NCBI GenBank assembly: GCA_029974315.1
Contig: JARKSE010000030.1
Coordinates: 1-38,362, forward strand
Reading direction: 5' to 3'
Source of the DNA: Paludibacteraceae bacterium
GTDB taxonomy: Bacteria; Bacteroidota; Bacteroidia; Bacteroidales; Paludibacteraceae
DNA: 38,362 nucleotides
In this document: piece after piece, positions 8,662-18,227 of the stretch
How the letters are laid out: every line of letters starts with the position of its first letter
Numbering within the stretch: position 1 is the first letter of the stretch
Translations under genes and position numbers: made by a program
Notes under the pieces: generated by a model
Databases searched by the model: none
Seen by the model: the letters and a program-made list of their open reading frames with translations, nothing else
Told to the model about the DNA's origin: nothing

Positions 8662-11600
8662 CTACTCCCAACCTTGTGAAAGTAATCGTTTGTAGCTCTT
8701 ATAGCGCCATTTTGCATTCTCTTCAGCAGCTTCAAATAATTCAGCTGCTTCATTAGGATATTGCTTCATTACTGAAGAGAAACGTACTTCACTTTGTAAG
8801 AACTCTTGGAACTTACTCCAATCTGGTTCTTTACTGTCAAGTGTAAATGGATTTTGACCTGCTTCTTCTAACATTGGGTTGTAACGCCACAATTGCCAGT
8901 AGCCGCATGCTACAGCTTCTGCTTGCTGAGCTTGTGATTTACCCATACCTGCTTTCAAACCATGGCTAATACATGGTGAGTAAGCAATAATGAGCGATGG
9001 ACCAGGATAAGCCTCTGCTTCGCGGAATGCTTTCAAACATTGTGCTTGATCTGCACCCATAGCTACTTGAGCAACGTACACATAACCATACGTAGTAGCA
9101 ATCATTCCTAAGTCTTTTTTACGAACGCGCTTACCGGAAGCTGCAAATTTAGCAATTGCACCCATTGGAGTTGACTTAGACGCTTGCCCACCTGTATTTG
9201 AATACACTTCGGTATCAAGAACTAAAATATTCACATCTTTACCTGAAGCAATCACATGGTCAAGACCGCCATAACCAATATCATACGAAGCACCGTCACC
9301 ACCAATAATCCATTGAGAACGTTTTACTAAATAGTGGCTCAATTCGCTAATTTGTTTACAAGAATCACAGTCGCAAGCCTCAACTGCTGGCACAATTTGA
9401 ACTGCTAATTCTTTAGTTTTATCAGCGTCATTGCGATTTTCAATCCATTCAGTAAAGAGTCCTTTCAACTCGTCAGAACAACACGTACTAGATTGAGCTT
9501 CTTGCATAAGTCGTACTAAGCGATCACGCATTTTATCATTTGCCAGAGTCATACCCATACCAAACTCACAAAAATCTTCGAACAGTGAATTTGCCCAAGC
9601 TGGACCTTGACCTTTTTCATTGGTTGTATAAGGAGTTGAAGGCACTGAACCTGAATAAATTGACGAACAACCAGTTGCATTGGCAACCATTTCTCTATCG
9701 CCAAACAGTTGTGTAATTAATTTTACATAAGGTGTTTCACCACAACCAGAACAAGCACCAGAGAACTCAAATAAAGGTGTTGCAAACTGTGAGTTTTTTA
9801 CATTAGCTTTGATATCTACTAAATGCTGTTTAGTTTTAACATTATCAACGCAATAATTCCAGTTTTCAACTTGATTTAATTGAGTTTCGAGTGGTTTCAT
9901 AGTTAAGGCTTTACCACCTTTTTTAGGATTACCAGGACAAACATCAGCACAGTTACCACATCCTAAACAGTCAAGCACGTCCACTTGAATACGGAAAGTC
10001 ATACCGTCAAACGATTTACCAACTGCTTTTAACATGTCAAAATTAGCACCTTTTTGTTCCGATTCATCTAATACAAATGGGCGAATAGAGGCATGAGGAC
10101 ACACATAAGCACACTTATTACATTGGATACAATTGTCTGGTTCCCATTCTGGAACAAATGCAGCTACACCGCGTTTTTCATATTTTGATGTTCCTTGATG
10201 CCAAGTTCCATCTTCAATTCCTTTAAATGCAGATACTGATAACGAATCACCATTTTGGGCATTGATAGGACGAACAACTTCGTTAATAAATGCAGGATCA
10301 TTATTTTCTACTGCTTTATCATTTGGTAATGATGCCCAAGCGGGATCTACAACTAATTGTTCGTATGCACCACCACGGTCAACGGCTGTATAGTTTTTCT
10401 TAACAACTTCTTCTCCCTTTTTCCCGTACGATTTAAGAATGAATTTTTTCATTTCTTCTACTGCTAAATCTACAGGGATAACTTCTGTTATACGGAAGAA
10501 GGCAGATTGTAAAATAGTGTTCGTGCGATTACCTAACCCTATCTCTTGTGCAATTTTTGTTGCATTAATATAATAAACTTTAATGTTTTTCTTAGCGAAA
10601 TAACGTTTTACATGATTTGGTAAATGTTTAGCTAACTCTTCACCAGTCCAAATGGTATTCAGTAAGAATGTACCATTTTCACGCAAACCACGTGTTACAT
10701 CGTACATATTTAGATAAGCTTGTACGTGGCAGGCTACGAAATTTGGCGTATGTACCAAATATGTACTACGAATCGGTGTATCACCAAAACGTAAATGTGA
10801 GCATGTAAAACCACCAGATTTTTTGGAGTCATATTCAAAATAGGCTTGGCAGTATTTATTAGTGTTATCACCAATAATTTTCACTGAGTTCTTATTAGCA
10901 CCAACAGTACCATCAGCACCTAAACCGTAGAATTTAGCTTCAAATAAACCTGCGCCACCTAAGGTAATTTCCTCTTTTCGTGGAAGCGAAGTAAATGTGA
11001 CATCATCTTCAATACCAATAGTAAACTGATTTTTAGGCATTGCCAATGCTAAATTTTCAAACACTGACAAAATTTGAGATGGTGTTGTGTCCTTAGAACC
11101 TAAACCATAACGACCACCAACTACTAATGGTGCATTTTTTTGATTGTATAATACATCTTTTACGTCTAAGTAAAGTGGTTCACCTGTTGCTCCAGGTTCT
11201 TTTGTACGATCTAAAACTGCAATACGTTTAGTTGTTTTAGGAAGTACAGATAAGAAATGTTTAGCAGAGAACGGACGATACAAATGTACTGACACCAAAC
11301 CCACTTTTTCACCTTGAGCTCTTAAGTGGTCAACTGCTTCACGAATAGCTTCGGTAACTGAACCCATAGCAATAATCACATGTTCAGCGTCTTCTGCTCC
11401 GTAATAATCGAATAAGCCATATTTACGCCCTGTGATTTTAGAAATTTCGTTCATGTACTCTTCTACGATAGCGGGAACAGCATCATAGAAAGGATTAGAA
11501 CTTTCGCGATGTTGGAAGAAGTGATCAGGGTTTTCAGCCATACCGCGTGCCACAGGACTTTCTGGAGTCAATGCACGACTACGGAATTCAGCCAAGGCTT

Positions 11601-12198
11601 TTTGATCAATAAGGCCTGCAAGGTCTTCGTTTTCAAGTAATTCAATTTTTTGAATCTCATGTGATGTACGGAAACCGTCGAAGAAGTTCACAAAAGGTAC
11701 ACGGCTTTTGATAGTCGATAAATGCGCAACTGCAGCCAAATCCATAACTTCTTGTACAGAACCTTCTGCTAACATAGCAAAGCCTGTTTGACGACAAGCC
11801 ATAACGTCTTGATGATCACCAAAAATACATAGCGCATGAGATGCTATTGTACGTGCAGATACGTGAAACACACAAGGAAGGAGTTCACCTGCAATTTTGT
11901 ACATATTTGGTATCATCAACAACAAACCTTGGGATGCTGTGTAAGTTGTAGTTAATGCACCTGCTTGCAATGAACCATGTACGGCACCAGCAGCACCACC
12001 TTCAGATTGCATCTCTTGGACTAAAACAGTTTCACCGAAAATATTCTTACGTCCAGCAGCAGACCATTCGTCGACATACTCTGCCATCGTTGACGACGGC
12101 GTAATTGGGTAAATAGCAGCCACTTCTGAGAACATATATGAGATATGTGCTGCAGCTTGGTTACCATCACAAGTAATAAACTTCTTTTGTTTTGCCAT
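8662..12198 (-). CDS. nifJ: Pyruvate:ferredoxin (flavodoxin) oxidoreductase
   Basis: Single-chain homodimeric PFOR that oxidises pyruvate with CoA to acetyl-CoA and CO2, reducing ferredoxin or flavodoxin; the central catabolic enzyme of anaerobes. At 1178 residues it is full length with all domains: N-terminal pyrimidine-binding domain (AAIYPITPSS about 27-36, EMQSEGGAAGAVHGS about 62-76), CoA-binding central domains, a ferredoxin-like insert with two 4Fe-4S motifs CIQCNKCAYVCPHASI (about 689) and CLGCGNCADVCPGNP (about 742), the third cluster beginning CSGCGETPY (about 812), and the TPP diphosphate site GGDGASYDIGYGGLDHV (about 962) followed by NTGGQ. Monocistronic: own promoter with -33 and -7 elements and own terminator. 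Confidence 0.98.
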   Translation of the reverse strand: MAKQKKFITCDGNQAAAHISYMFSEVAAIYPITPSSTMAEYVDEWSAAGRKNIFGETVLVQEMQSEGGAAGAVHGSLQAGALTTTYTASQGLLLMIPNMYKIAGELLPCVFHVSARTIASHALCIFGDHQDVMACRQTGFAMLAEGSVQEVMDLAAVAHLSTIKSRVPFVNFFDGFRTSHEIQKIELLENEDLAGLIDQKALAEFRSRALTPESPVARGMAENPDHFFQHRESSNPFYDAVPAIVEEYMNEISKITGRKYGLFDYYGAEDAEHVIIAMGSVTEAIREAVDHLRAQGEKVGLVSVHLYRPFSAKHFLSVLPKTTKRIAVLDRTKEPGATGEPLYLDVKDVLYNQKNAPLVVGGRYGLGSKDTTPSQILSVFENLALAMPKNQFTIGIEDDVTFTSLPRKEEITLGGAGLFEAKFYGLGADGTVGANKNSVKIIGDNTNKYCQAYFEYDSKKSGGFTCSHLRFGDTPIRSTYLVHTPNFVACHVQAYLNMYDVTRGLRENGTFLLNTIWTGEELAKHLPNHVKRYFAKKNIKVYYINATKIAQEIGLGNRTNTILQSAFFRITEVIPVDLAVEEMKKFILKSYGKKGEEVVKKNYTAVDRGGAYEQLVVDPAWASLPNDKAVENNDPAFINEVVRPINAQNGDSLSVSAFKGIEDGTWHQGTSKYEKRGVAAFVPEWEPDNCIQCNKCAYVCPHASIRPFVLDESEQKGANFDMLKAVGKSFDGMTFRIQVDVLDCLGCGNCADVCPGNPKKGGKALTMKPLETQLNQVENWNYCVDNVKTKQHLVDIKANVKNSQFATPLFEFSGACSGCGETPYVKLITQLFGDREMVANATGCSSIYSGSVPSTPYTTNEKGQGPAWANSLFEDFCEFGMGMTLANDKMRDRLVRLMQEAQSSTCCSDELKGLFTEWIENRNDADKTKELAVQIVPAVEACDCDSCKQISELSHYLVKRSQWIIGGDGASYDIGYGGLDHVIASGKDVNILVLDTEVYSNTGGQASKSTPMGAIAKFAASGKRVRKKDLGMIATTYGYVYVAQVAMGADQAQCLKAFREAEAYPGPSLIIAYSPCISHGLKAGMGKSQAQQAEAVACGYWQLWRYNPMLEEAGQNPFTLDSKEPDWSKFQEFLQSEVRFSSVMKQYPNEAAELFEAAEENAKWRYKSYKRLLSQGWE

Positions 12199-12251
12199 TT
12201 TGTTAAGTATTTTTAGTGGAATAAAATTTATTTTTTAGACTTATAAAGTGA

Positions 12252-12281
12252 CAAAGGTATAAAAAAATAGTGAGTTATCAA
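12252..12281 (-). promoter_or_regulatory. Full Bacteroidota promoter for nifJ
   Basis: Minus strand has TTG at 12281-12279, a 19-base spacer and TACCTTTG at 12259-12252, matching the phylum's TTG/-33 and TAnnTTTG/-7 pattern. The 5' leader to the ATG at 12198 would be about 45 bases. Confidence 0.75.
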
Positions 12282-12368
12282 GAATAATTCCAACAAATTA
12301 GAGATTTAATATTTGTTAGAATTTTGTAGTTTTGTTTGACCTTTTTTTAGTACAAGCACAAATTCTAT

Positions 12369-13094
12369 TTAACCCTCCTTTGCATTTAATATATCAACTA
12401 GATGAATAGTGCGAATTAATAATCCTTGTTTTTGACAATAACTACTGATATTCATTAAACACGAAGCTTCTGTACTTACAATATATTCTGCTTGGGTTTT
12501 TAAGGCGTTTTCTACTTTTTTTGCAACCATAGCCGTTGAAATATCGGTGTTTTTTATGGCAAATGTACCCCCAAAACCACAACACGTAGTGCTCTCTTCC
12601 ATCTCTAGCAACTCTAAACCTTTTACATGACTTAATAAGCGTTCTGGTTCATCTGTTAGTCCATATTCTCGAATCGAAGAACATGAACGATGTAATGTTA
12701 CTTTATGAGGAAACATCGCTCCTAAATCAACTGTTTTTAGATGATTACATAAGAAATCTGAGAGTTCAAATAAATTATTTGACATCTGATTGCATAACGC
12801 AAGTTTTTCCGTATCGTCAGGAAATAGTTTAGCATAATGCCTTTTGATAAATCCAGTACAAGAACCCGAAGGGGAAATTATCGGGATTGTAGGATCGTAA
12901 TCATTGAAAAACTTCTCTGCTAAAGCCTTACTCTCTGCCCAATAACCACTATTAAACGCTGGTTGTCCACAACAAGTTTGGTTGGGATTATAAATTACTT
13001 CACAACCTACTTTTTGAAGAATTTCTAGCGTATTTTGACCCGTTTGGGGATAGAGTTGATCAATATAACAAGGTATAAAAAGTTGAACTTTCAT
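12369..13094 (-). CDS. LutA/GlpC-like cysteine-rich Fe-S oxidoreductase subunit
   Basis: A 241-residue protein with two cysteine-rich CCG domains: C9, C41-C42-G43 and C79 in the first, C138, C171-C172-G173 and a cysteine near 212 (EASCLMN) in the second. This layout matches LutA/YkgE, the subunit of the LutABC lactate oxidase, and related heterodisulfide-reductase-type subunits. Known family role: part of an iron-sulfur L-lactate dehydrogenase; here neither LutB nor LutC is adjacent, so the partner is unknown. It begins 3 bases after the stop of the endonuclease/phosphatase-fold gene, so it is the last gene of a three-gene unit whose other products are exported. That pairing gives no obvious functional link. 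Lactate function is only moderately likely. Confidence 0.8.
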   Translation of the reverse strand: MKVQLFIPCYIDQLYPQTGQNTLEILQKVGCEVIYNPNQTCCGQPAFNSGYWAESKALAEKFFNDYDPTIPIISPSGSCTGFIKRHYAKLFPDDTEKLALCNQMSNNLFELSDFLCNHLKTVDLGAMFPHKVTLHRSCSSIREYGLTDEPERLLSHVKGLELLEMEESTTCCGFGGTFAIKNTDISTAMVAKKVENALKTQAEYIVSTEASCLMNISSYCQKQGLLIRTIHLVDILNAKEG

Positions 13095-13097
13095 ATT

Positions 13098-14123
13098 TTA
13101 TTTGTAAGTGAGTGTAATATCTAAAGCTATGGGTAAATGGTCGCTATAACCGCCATTAAATCGCATTCCAACATAAGTGCGCGCTGGTTGTTTACCCAGC
13201 GGTTTTGCATCTTCTAAAAGCCACTCTGGAGCGAAAACAGTAACGGAGTTTACATCAATAAAAGATTGAGCTGTGGAATTCAACCAACTTCCAGACGCTA
13301 TAAATTGGTCAAGCATACCCCACTGACCAGCATGTTTATAACTACCTATTTTACCACGCTGATGCAAATCGTACGTGAGATTATAAAGTTGTTGTGCATC
13401 CAAAATTGTTTGAAGTGGTTGAGCGTCTAATACCTTTTTAATACTTCTATTTGTTGGATAATCATTAAAGTCGCCCATAATCAATACTAATGCTGTTGAA
13501 TCATGCATTAAAACAGTATCGACTTGCGCTCGCAATGTGGCAGCTGCCGCAATGCGATTGGGTTCACTTTCTAATTCACCACCCAAGCGCGACGGAAAAT
13601 GATTTACAAACAAGTGTATCGTATCCTGATTTGGCAATGTTCCACAAACGTACAAAATATCACGTGTCGTACGTTCCGAATTTAATAGCACTTTTATGGG
13701 TCTTGAGGTAATAGGATTAAATAAATGCGGTTGATAAAGCAATGCTACGTCTACTCCACGCGCATCAGGGGATTCATAATGAACATACTGATAATTAAGT
13801 GATTTTAAATGCGAATACCTTGTTAATGTTTTCAAACAATTATTATTCTCAATTTCGCAAAGACCAATAATTGCCGGAGGCGACCAACCACCAACTGCGG
13901 TAATCACTTGTGCAATGTGTGCGAGCTTTTGTTCGTATCTTTGATAGTTCCAACCGCGTATTCCACCAGGTAAATACTCAGAATCATTGGTTAAAGAATC
14001 ATCTTTTACATCAAATAAGTTTTCCACATTGTAGCACATGACACGTATGCTTGTTGGTTGTTGAGCGGCAATATCTACAACAGTCAAACAAAGCAAAAAT
14101 AGTAGTAATAAGCGCGTCTTCAT
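13098..14123 (-). CDS. Exported endonuclease/exonuclease/phosphatase-fold protein
   Basis: A 341-residue protein with a clear signal peptide (hydrophobic residues 5-19, likely cleavage AA|QQ after residue 20). The EEP fold signature is complete: YNVENLFD (31-38), the metal-binding Glu in IGLCEIENN (about 86-94), MGDFNDYPTN in the second half, and the C-terminal SDHLP with S327, D328 and H329. EEP enzymes are Mg2+-dependent phosphodiesterases or phosphatases on nucleic acids, phospholipids or inositol phosphates; the substrate here is not readable. Exported location suggests scavenging of DNA or phosphate in the periplasm or outside the cell (inference). It starts 12 bases after the beta-helix lipoprotein stop. 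Confidence 0.88.
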   Translation of the reverse strand: MKTRLLLLFLLCLTVVDIAAQQPTSIRVMCYNVENLFDVKDDSLTNDSEYLPGGIRGWNYQRYEQKLAHIAQVITAVGGWSPPAIIGLCEIENNNCLKTLTRYSHLKSLNYQYVHYESPDARGVDVALLYQPHLFNPITSRPIKVLLNSERTTRDILYVCGTLPNQDTIHLFVNHFPSRLGGELESEPNRIAAAATLRAQVDTVLMHDSTALVLIMGDFNDYPTNRSIKKVLDAQPLQTILDAQQLYNLTYDLHQRGKIGSYKHAGQWGMLDQFIASGSWLNSTAQSFIDVNSVTVFAPEWLLEDAKPLGKQPARTYVGMRFNGGYSDHLPIALDITLTYK

Positions 14124-14135
14124 GCAATTATATCG

Positions 14136-15611
14136 TTATTTCTCGTATGCGCCTAAATCGGGCGCACCATCTCTTAAGCGACTTTTACCCAATAAATCAA
14201 TAGGATAGCGCCCTGCAACTGCAGTATTTGCTTTTGAACGCGCTATAGATTTAGCATCTAATTGAAAATTATAATATCCAGTTTCAGCAATTTTGTCGAT
14301 AGAAGTGTTAACAAAAACGGTGTCAGCAACTCCTTGAGCTGTTGTGTTCTGTGAACGTGCCCAGGTTATATTATGAAATTCAGCATCGTCCAAACGTTTG
14401 GATTTTATCAACGTATTGCTAATTAAAACATTATACATAGCGTTTGTGAACGTATCTTTATGCAATAAAATCTCTTTACTTTGATTACCAAACACGATAG
14501 AGTTTTCAATTACAGAAGAGGTAACAGGATAAAGATAGAGTAAATTTCCATCCAATATGTAATTGGAAATAACCAAAGTTTCGCTCTTGCGTTGACCCCA
14601 CATATAATAGTTAGCAAGTGTAGAATGTACCACATAAGACTCACCACCTAATAAATATAAACAAGATGTACCACAATTAGATATCTCCGTATTCTCAACT
14701 ATTACTTTAGCATTTTGAGCATACAATCCGTACTGCGTCATGCTATGTAAAACACTATTTTTTACAGTTAATGTAGGCTTTTCGGCATGCGTCCCTACGA
14801 TTACAACACCCAAATTACATCCACGAATAAACGTGTGATTAAGTAAGTGCGATCCTTTACTATTTTGAAGATACACACCGCCCCACTGCCCAGGCATATA
14901 ATCGTAAGGTGTTTTATCCACGTCAGGAAGTCGGTCAAAACGATCAGTACGCATCACCACAGGTTTTTCTAATGTACCATCAGAAATTAAATTACCATCA
15001 ATAATCAAATTTGCTTTATCGTGAAAAAAGAGACGCGCTCCAGGTTCCAACGTAAGGGTTTTTCCTTCGACAATATGCAGATAATTAAAAATTAAATAAG
15101 GTCTAACAGCTGTTAATGTTGTATTTTCAGTGAGCGATTTTCCATTAAACACAATGGCATCTTGTCCGTAAGTAATGAGTTTAACATCTTGTGTTTGGCC
15201 ATTAGTTACAAATACCATCGAATCTTTGTAGAATACAGGAAAATCGCTATCGTTAGGATCTACGGTGAGTTCTACAAATACAAATAAACTGTCTTTGGCT
15301 TTGATTTCTATATTTTGCAAGAAGTTAGTGGATGGCGGAATGCGTCCATCTAAATTGAATCTGAAATAAGATTCGCTACCCTTTGCTAAACGTGCAGAGG
15401 TGATTTTTAGCGCTTTATCGTTTTTATTGTAAATAAAAAAAGAGACCGTGCGTGATGGTACATTGGTAAAAACAGTGTCGAACGAAAGCGTATCACACGA
15501 AAACGACAACACTGCCGAAGGATCAGTTGTAAATTGTTCGTCAACACACGATGGTGTTAAAAAACTGATAAAACAGACAGTTATATACAAAAAAGCGAAT
15601 TTGGTCTTCAT
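14136..15611 (-). CDS. Surface lipoprotein with right-handed beta-helix
   Basis: A 491-residue lipoprotein: hydrophobic leader residues 5-18 and a lipobox ending in C22 (FLTPSC), followed by VDEQ, so it is probably anchored in the outer membrane. Residues about 30-150 look like a beta-sandwich domain (SFDTVFTNVPSRTVSFFIYN). From about 165 to 460 the sequence shows short repeating turns rich in V, I, N and G (for example VKNSVLHSMTQYGLYAQNAKV), the mark of a parallel beta-helix. It ends in DGAPDLGAYEK, the C-terminal DLGAYE signature common to such proteins. Family members often bind or cut polysaccharides; no catalytic residues can be assigned here. First gene of the unit that continues to the EEP and LutA-like genes. 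Confidence 0.85.
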   Translation of the reverse strand: MKTKFAFLYITVCFISFLTPSCVDEQFTTDPSAVLSFSCDTLSFDTVFTNVPSRTVSFFIYNKNDKALKITSARLAKGSESYFRFNLDGRIPPSTNFLQNIEIKAKDSLFVFVELTVDPNDSDFPVFYKDSMVFVTNGQTQDVKLITYGQDAIVFNGKSLTENTTLTAVRPYLIFNYLHIVEGKTLTLEPGARLFFHDKANLIIDGNLISDGTLEKPVVMRTDRFDRLPDVDKTPYDYMPGQWGGVYLQNSKGSHLLNHTFIRGCNLGVVIVGTHAEKPTLTVKNSVLHSMTQYGLYAQNAKVIVENTEISNCGTSCLYLLGGESYVVHSTLANYYMWGQRKSETLVISNYILDGNLLYLYPVTSSVIENSIVFGNQSKEILLHKDTFTNAMYNVLISNTLIKSKRLDDAEFHNITWARSQNTTAQGVADTVFVNTSIDKIAETGYYNFQLDAKSIARSKANTAVAGRYPIDLLGKSRLRDGAPDLGAYEK

Positions 15612-15660
15612 AAACAGGTTATTTCGTAGTTATAATCACTCGACAAGGCAAATTGTCGGA

Positions 15661-15668
15661 CAAATTTA
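15661..15668 (-). promoter_or_regulatory. Bacteroidota -7 element for the beta-helix gene unit
   Basis: Minus strand reads TAAATTTG, a full match, 50 bases upstream of the ATG at 15611. No convincing -33 TTG. Confidence 0.5.
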
Positions 15669-15682
15669 GTACAAAAATATGA

Positions 15683-15712
15683 TTGTTTCCACATAAAAAA
15701 CGACTATATTTG
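15683..15712 (+). promoter_or_regulatory. Full Bacteroidota promoter for the 91-residue protein
   Basis: TTG at 15683-15685, 19-base spacer, TATATTTG at 15705-15712; the ATG follows 35 bases later. It is divergent from, and only 14 bases away from, the minus-strand -7 element. Confidence 0.75.
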
Positions 15713-15747
15713 CCAAATATTCTATTAACACTAAAAAAACGTCTATC

Positions 15748-16023
15748 ATGGCTAATCGTAGAACACTCAAAAAGAACATTCAATTCATAACCTCTGAATT
15801 GGTTACTGAGAGCTATATCAAGCATCTGATGTTAAAAAAAATGGATACAGAGAGTTTTAATTCCATTTTAAAGAAAATTGCAGATCTCAACAATGATTTT
15901 CTATCACGCGTAAATCATCCTAATGGTACCAAAGAACCTAAATTGGTGAAAGCGTATTACAAAAAATTGATTGCTGATTTCAACAAAGAAGTTGACCAAA
16001 TTGTTGAAGAACTTAATAAATAG
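15748..16023 (+). CDS. Small conserved Bacteroidales protein, function unknown
   Basis: A 91-residue protein I recognise only as a conserved hypothetical of Bacteroidales. It is hydrophilic, lacks a signal peptide or membrane segment, and appears almost wholly alpha-helical. The basic N-terminus (MANRRTLKKNI) is followed by ITSELVTESYIKHL, a central SFNSILKKIADLNNDFLSRVNHP, and a C-terminal amphipathic helix ADFNKEVDQIVEELNK. The pattern suggests a small helical bundle that dimerises or binds a partner, possibly nucleic acid through its basic start; this is inference. It is a single-gene unit with one of the best promoters in the window and a strong terminator, so it is likely well expressed. 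Confidence 0.8.
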   Translation: MANRRTLKKNIQFITSELVTESYIKHLMLKKMDTESFNSILKKIADLNNDFLSRVNHPNGTKEPKLVKAYYKKLIADFNKEVDQIVEELNK

Positions 16024-16048
16024 ACAACTATTTATTTAATTATATAAG

Positions 16049-16080
16049 GGTTTTGTTCTTGAAAGAGCAAAACCTTTTTT
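16049..16080 (+). terminator. Rho-independent terminator after the 91-residue protein
   Basis: 11-base stem with one G-U pair (16049-16059 with 16064-16074), 4-base loop, then six T (16075-16080). Confidence 0.85.
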
Positions 16081-16162
16081 GTTTTTACACAGATTATTAA
16101 AATATGTGCTATTTTATCAATTATTTATGCTAAAAAAGTTCTTTATTCTTAATTAAAAACAG

Positions 16163-16170
16163 TACCTTTG
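16163..16170 (+). promoter_or_regulatory. Bacteroidota -7 element for the decarboxylase operon
   Basis: TACCTTTG, a full match, 64 bases before the mce ATG; the only strong promoter signal ahead of the five-gene unit. The -33 region lacks a clear TTG. Confidence 0.65.
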
Positions 16171-16234
16171 TGTCGCTTTTATATGGCTAAATTCTATTTA
16201 TAATTATATTTTACAAAACTTTAAACTTTTTATT

Positions 16235-16645
16235 ATGAAACCTTCTCACATTGAGCACATTGGTATCGCAGTAAGCAGTTTGGATGAGGTAATCCCCTAC
16301 TACGAAAAACTCCTTGGTCAAAAATGTTATTCTATCGAAGAAGTTGCCGACCAAAAAGTAAAAACTGCTTTTTTCAAAGTTGGTCAAACCAAAATCGAAC
16401 TATTAGAAGCTACAAGCCCAGATAGTCCAATTGCTAAGTGGCTCGAAAAAAATCCTCGTGGTGGCGTACATCACATTGCTTTTAATGTTGATAACGTACA
16501 AGTTGCTTTGGACGAGTGTGCTGATGCAGGCATACAATTAATAGACACAAAACCACGTAAAGGTGCTGAAGGGTTGAATATTGCTTTTCTACACCCAAAA
16601 TCAACACATGGTGTTTTAACCGAATTATGTGAACAACCAAAATAA
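16235..16645 (+). CDS. mce: Methylmalonyl-CoA epimerase
   Basis: Interconverts (R)- and (S)-methylmalonyl-CoA, linking B12-dependent methylmalonyl-CoA mutase to the decarboxylase encoded next door. The 136-residue length is typical. It has the vicinal oxygen chelate fold: [24 protein letters not shown] at the N-terminus with H8 as first metal ligand, [17 protein letters not shown] in the middle, [13 protein letters not shown] (about 76-88) with the second His ligand, and GVLTELCEQ near the end with the Glu ligand. First gene of the operon; mmdA starts 20 bases after its stop. The mutase genes are not in the window. Confidence 0.96.
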   Translation: MKPSHIEHIGIAVSSLDEVIPYYEKLLGQKCYSIEEVADQKVKTAFFKVGQTKIELLEATSPDSPIAKWLEKNPRGGVHHIAFNVDNVQVALDECADAGIQLIDTKPRKGAEGLNIAFLHPKSTHGVLTELCEQPK

Positions 16646-16665
16646 ATTCTATAAATGAAATTCAT

Positions 16666-18225
16666 ATGGAAAATCAAGAAAATTTAAAAAAATTAATAGC
16701 AAAACGCGCCGAAGCTCAACTTGGTGGCGGTCAGAAAAGTATTGATGCACTTCACGCAAAAGGTAAATTTACCGCTCGTGAGCGCATTAATCTTCTTTTA
16801 GATGAAGGCAGTTTTGAAGAAGTAGATATGTTTGTAACCCACCGCTGTACCGATTTTGGTATGGACAAAAAAGTATTTTTGGGTGATGGTGTTGCAGTTG
16901 GTAGTGGTACTATTGATGGCCGTTTAGTGTTTGTTTTTGCACAAGATTCTACTGTTATTGGTGGTTCTTTATCAGAAACAATGGCGCAAAAAATTTGCCA
17001 CGTTATGGATATGGCTATGAAACTTGGCGCTCCTATTATCGGTTTGAACGACTCGGGTGGTGCACGTATACAAGAAGGTGCAAACGCTTTAGCTGGTTAT
17101 GCCGAAATTTTCGAACGTAACATTTTAGCTTCGGGCGTCGTTCCACAAATCTCTGTCATTATGGGACCTTGTGCCGGTGGTGCTGTTTATTCTCCAGCAT
17201 TAACGGACTTTGTTATGATGACAGAAGAAAATAGTTATATGTTTATCACAGGTCCTACTGTTGTAAAAGCTGTAACTGGTGAGGATGTAACCGTTGAAGA
17301 ATTGGGTGGAGCTCGCATACATGCAACAAAATCAGGTGTAACTCACTTTACTGCTCCAACCGAAGAAGACGCGTTAAAAGAAGTACGTCGCCTAATATCA
17401 TTTATTCCACAAAACAATATGGAAGAAACTCCTGTTGTTGAATGTACTGACCCTATCGATCGTGCAGATGAAGGTTTGAATGATGTAGTGCCAGCTAATC
17501 CAAACAAGCCTTACAATGTAAAAGATATTATCTACAACATTATTGACAATGGTGATTTCATGGAAGTTCATCAAGATTTTGCAAAAAATATTGTATGTGG
17601 ATTTGCACGTTTTAATGGACAATCGACTGGTATTATTGCCAATCAACCCAACTGGTTAGCTGGTGTACTCGACTGTGACGCTTCACGTAAAGCAGCTCGT
17701 TTTATCCGTTTTTGCGACGCTTTTAACATTCCAATCTTAACTTTGGTTGACGTACCGGGTTTCTTACCTGGAACAGGACAAGAATATGCCGGTATTATTG
17801 ACCACGGTGCAAAATTAATGTTTGCTTATGGCGAAGCTACTGTGCCTAAGGTAACAGTAACACTCCGTAAATCGTATGGTGGTGCACACATTGTCATGAG
17901 CTGTAAACAATTACGTGGTGATTTCAACTATGCATGGCCAAATGCAGAAATTGCAGTAATGGGTGCATCTGGAGCTATTGGAATTTTAGAAGCTAAAAAT
18001 TTAAAAGCTATAGAAGATCCTGCAGAAAAAGCAAAATTTATTGCTGAAAAAGAGGCTGAATATCAAGATAAATTTGCTAGCCCTTATCAAGCTGCATCTA
18101 GAGGATATATCGACGATGTTATTGAACCACGCGACACACGTTTCCGTATTATTCGTGCTTTCCAAACGTTACAAACAAAACGTGTAACTAATCCTTTAAA
18201 GAAACACTCTAATATACCTTTATAA
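16666..18225 (+). CDS. mmdA: Methylmalonyl-CoA decarboxylase carboxyltransferase (alpha) subunit
   Basis: Transfers the carboxyl group of (S)-methylmalonyl-CoA to carrier-bound biotin, releasing propionyl-CoA. The 519-residue crotonase-fold carboxyltransferase has both halves: [21 protein letters not shown] (about 25-45), [12 protein letters not shown] (about 126-137), [16 protein letters not shown] (about 167-182), then [13 protein letters not shown] (about 361-373), [12 protein letters not shown] (about 402-413) and the usual end [19 protein letters not shown]. The same family includes propionyl-CoA carboxylase beta subunits. The adjoining oadG and oadB genes and the absence of a biotin carboxylase gene point to the Na+-pumping decarboxylase instead; that is the main reason for the call. 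Confidence 0.93.
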   Translation: MENQENLKKLIAKRAEAQLGGGQKSIDALHAKGKFTARERINLLLDEGSFEEVDMFVTHRCTDFGMDKKVFLGDGVAVGSGTIDGRLVFVFAQDSTVIGGSLSETMAQKICHVMDMAMKLGAPIIGLNDSGGARIQEGANALAGYAEIFERNILASGVVPQISVIMGPCAGGAVYSPALTDFVMMTEENSYMFITGPTVVKAVTGEDVTVEELGGARIHATKSGVTHFTAPTEEDALKEVRRLISFIPQNNMEETPVVECTDPIDRADEGLNDVVPANPNKPYNVKDIIYNIIDNGDFMEVHQDFAKNIVCGFARFNGQSTGIIANQPNWLAGVLDCDASRKAARFIRFCDAFNIPILTLVDVPGFLPGTGQEYAGIIDHGAKLMFAYGEATVPKVTVTLRKSYGGAHIVMSCKQLRGDFNYAWPNAEIAVMGASGAIGILEAKNLKAIEDPAEKAKFIAEKEAEYQDKFASPYQAASRGYIDDVIEPRDTRFRIIRAFQTLQTKRVTNPLKKHSNIPL

Positions 18226-18227
18226 TT

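Noticed and set aside
12317-12367. Terminator hairpin after the LutA-like gene (TAGAATTTTG with CAAATTCTA)
   Set aside because: The stem is bulged with a loop of more than 30 bases and no proper T-run; likely chance in AT-rich DNA.
16666-18225. Propionyl-CoA carboxylase beta subunit
   Set aside because: Same protein family, but the operon encodes the OadG and OadB pump subunits and no biotin carboxylase.
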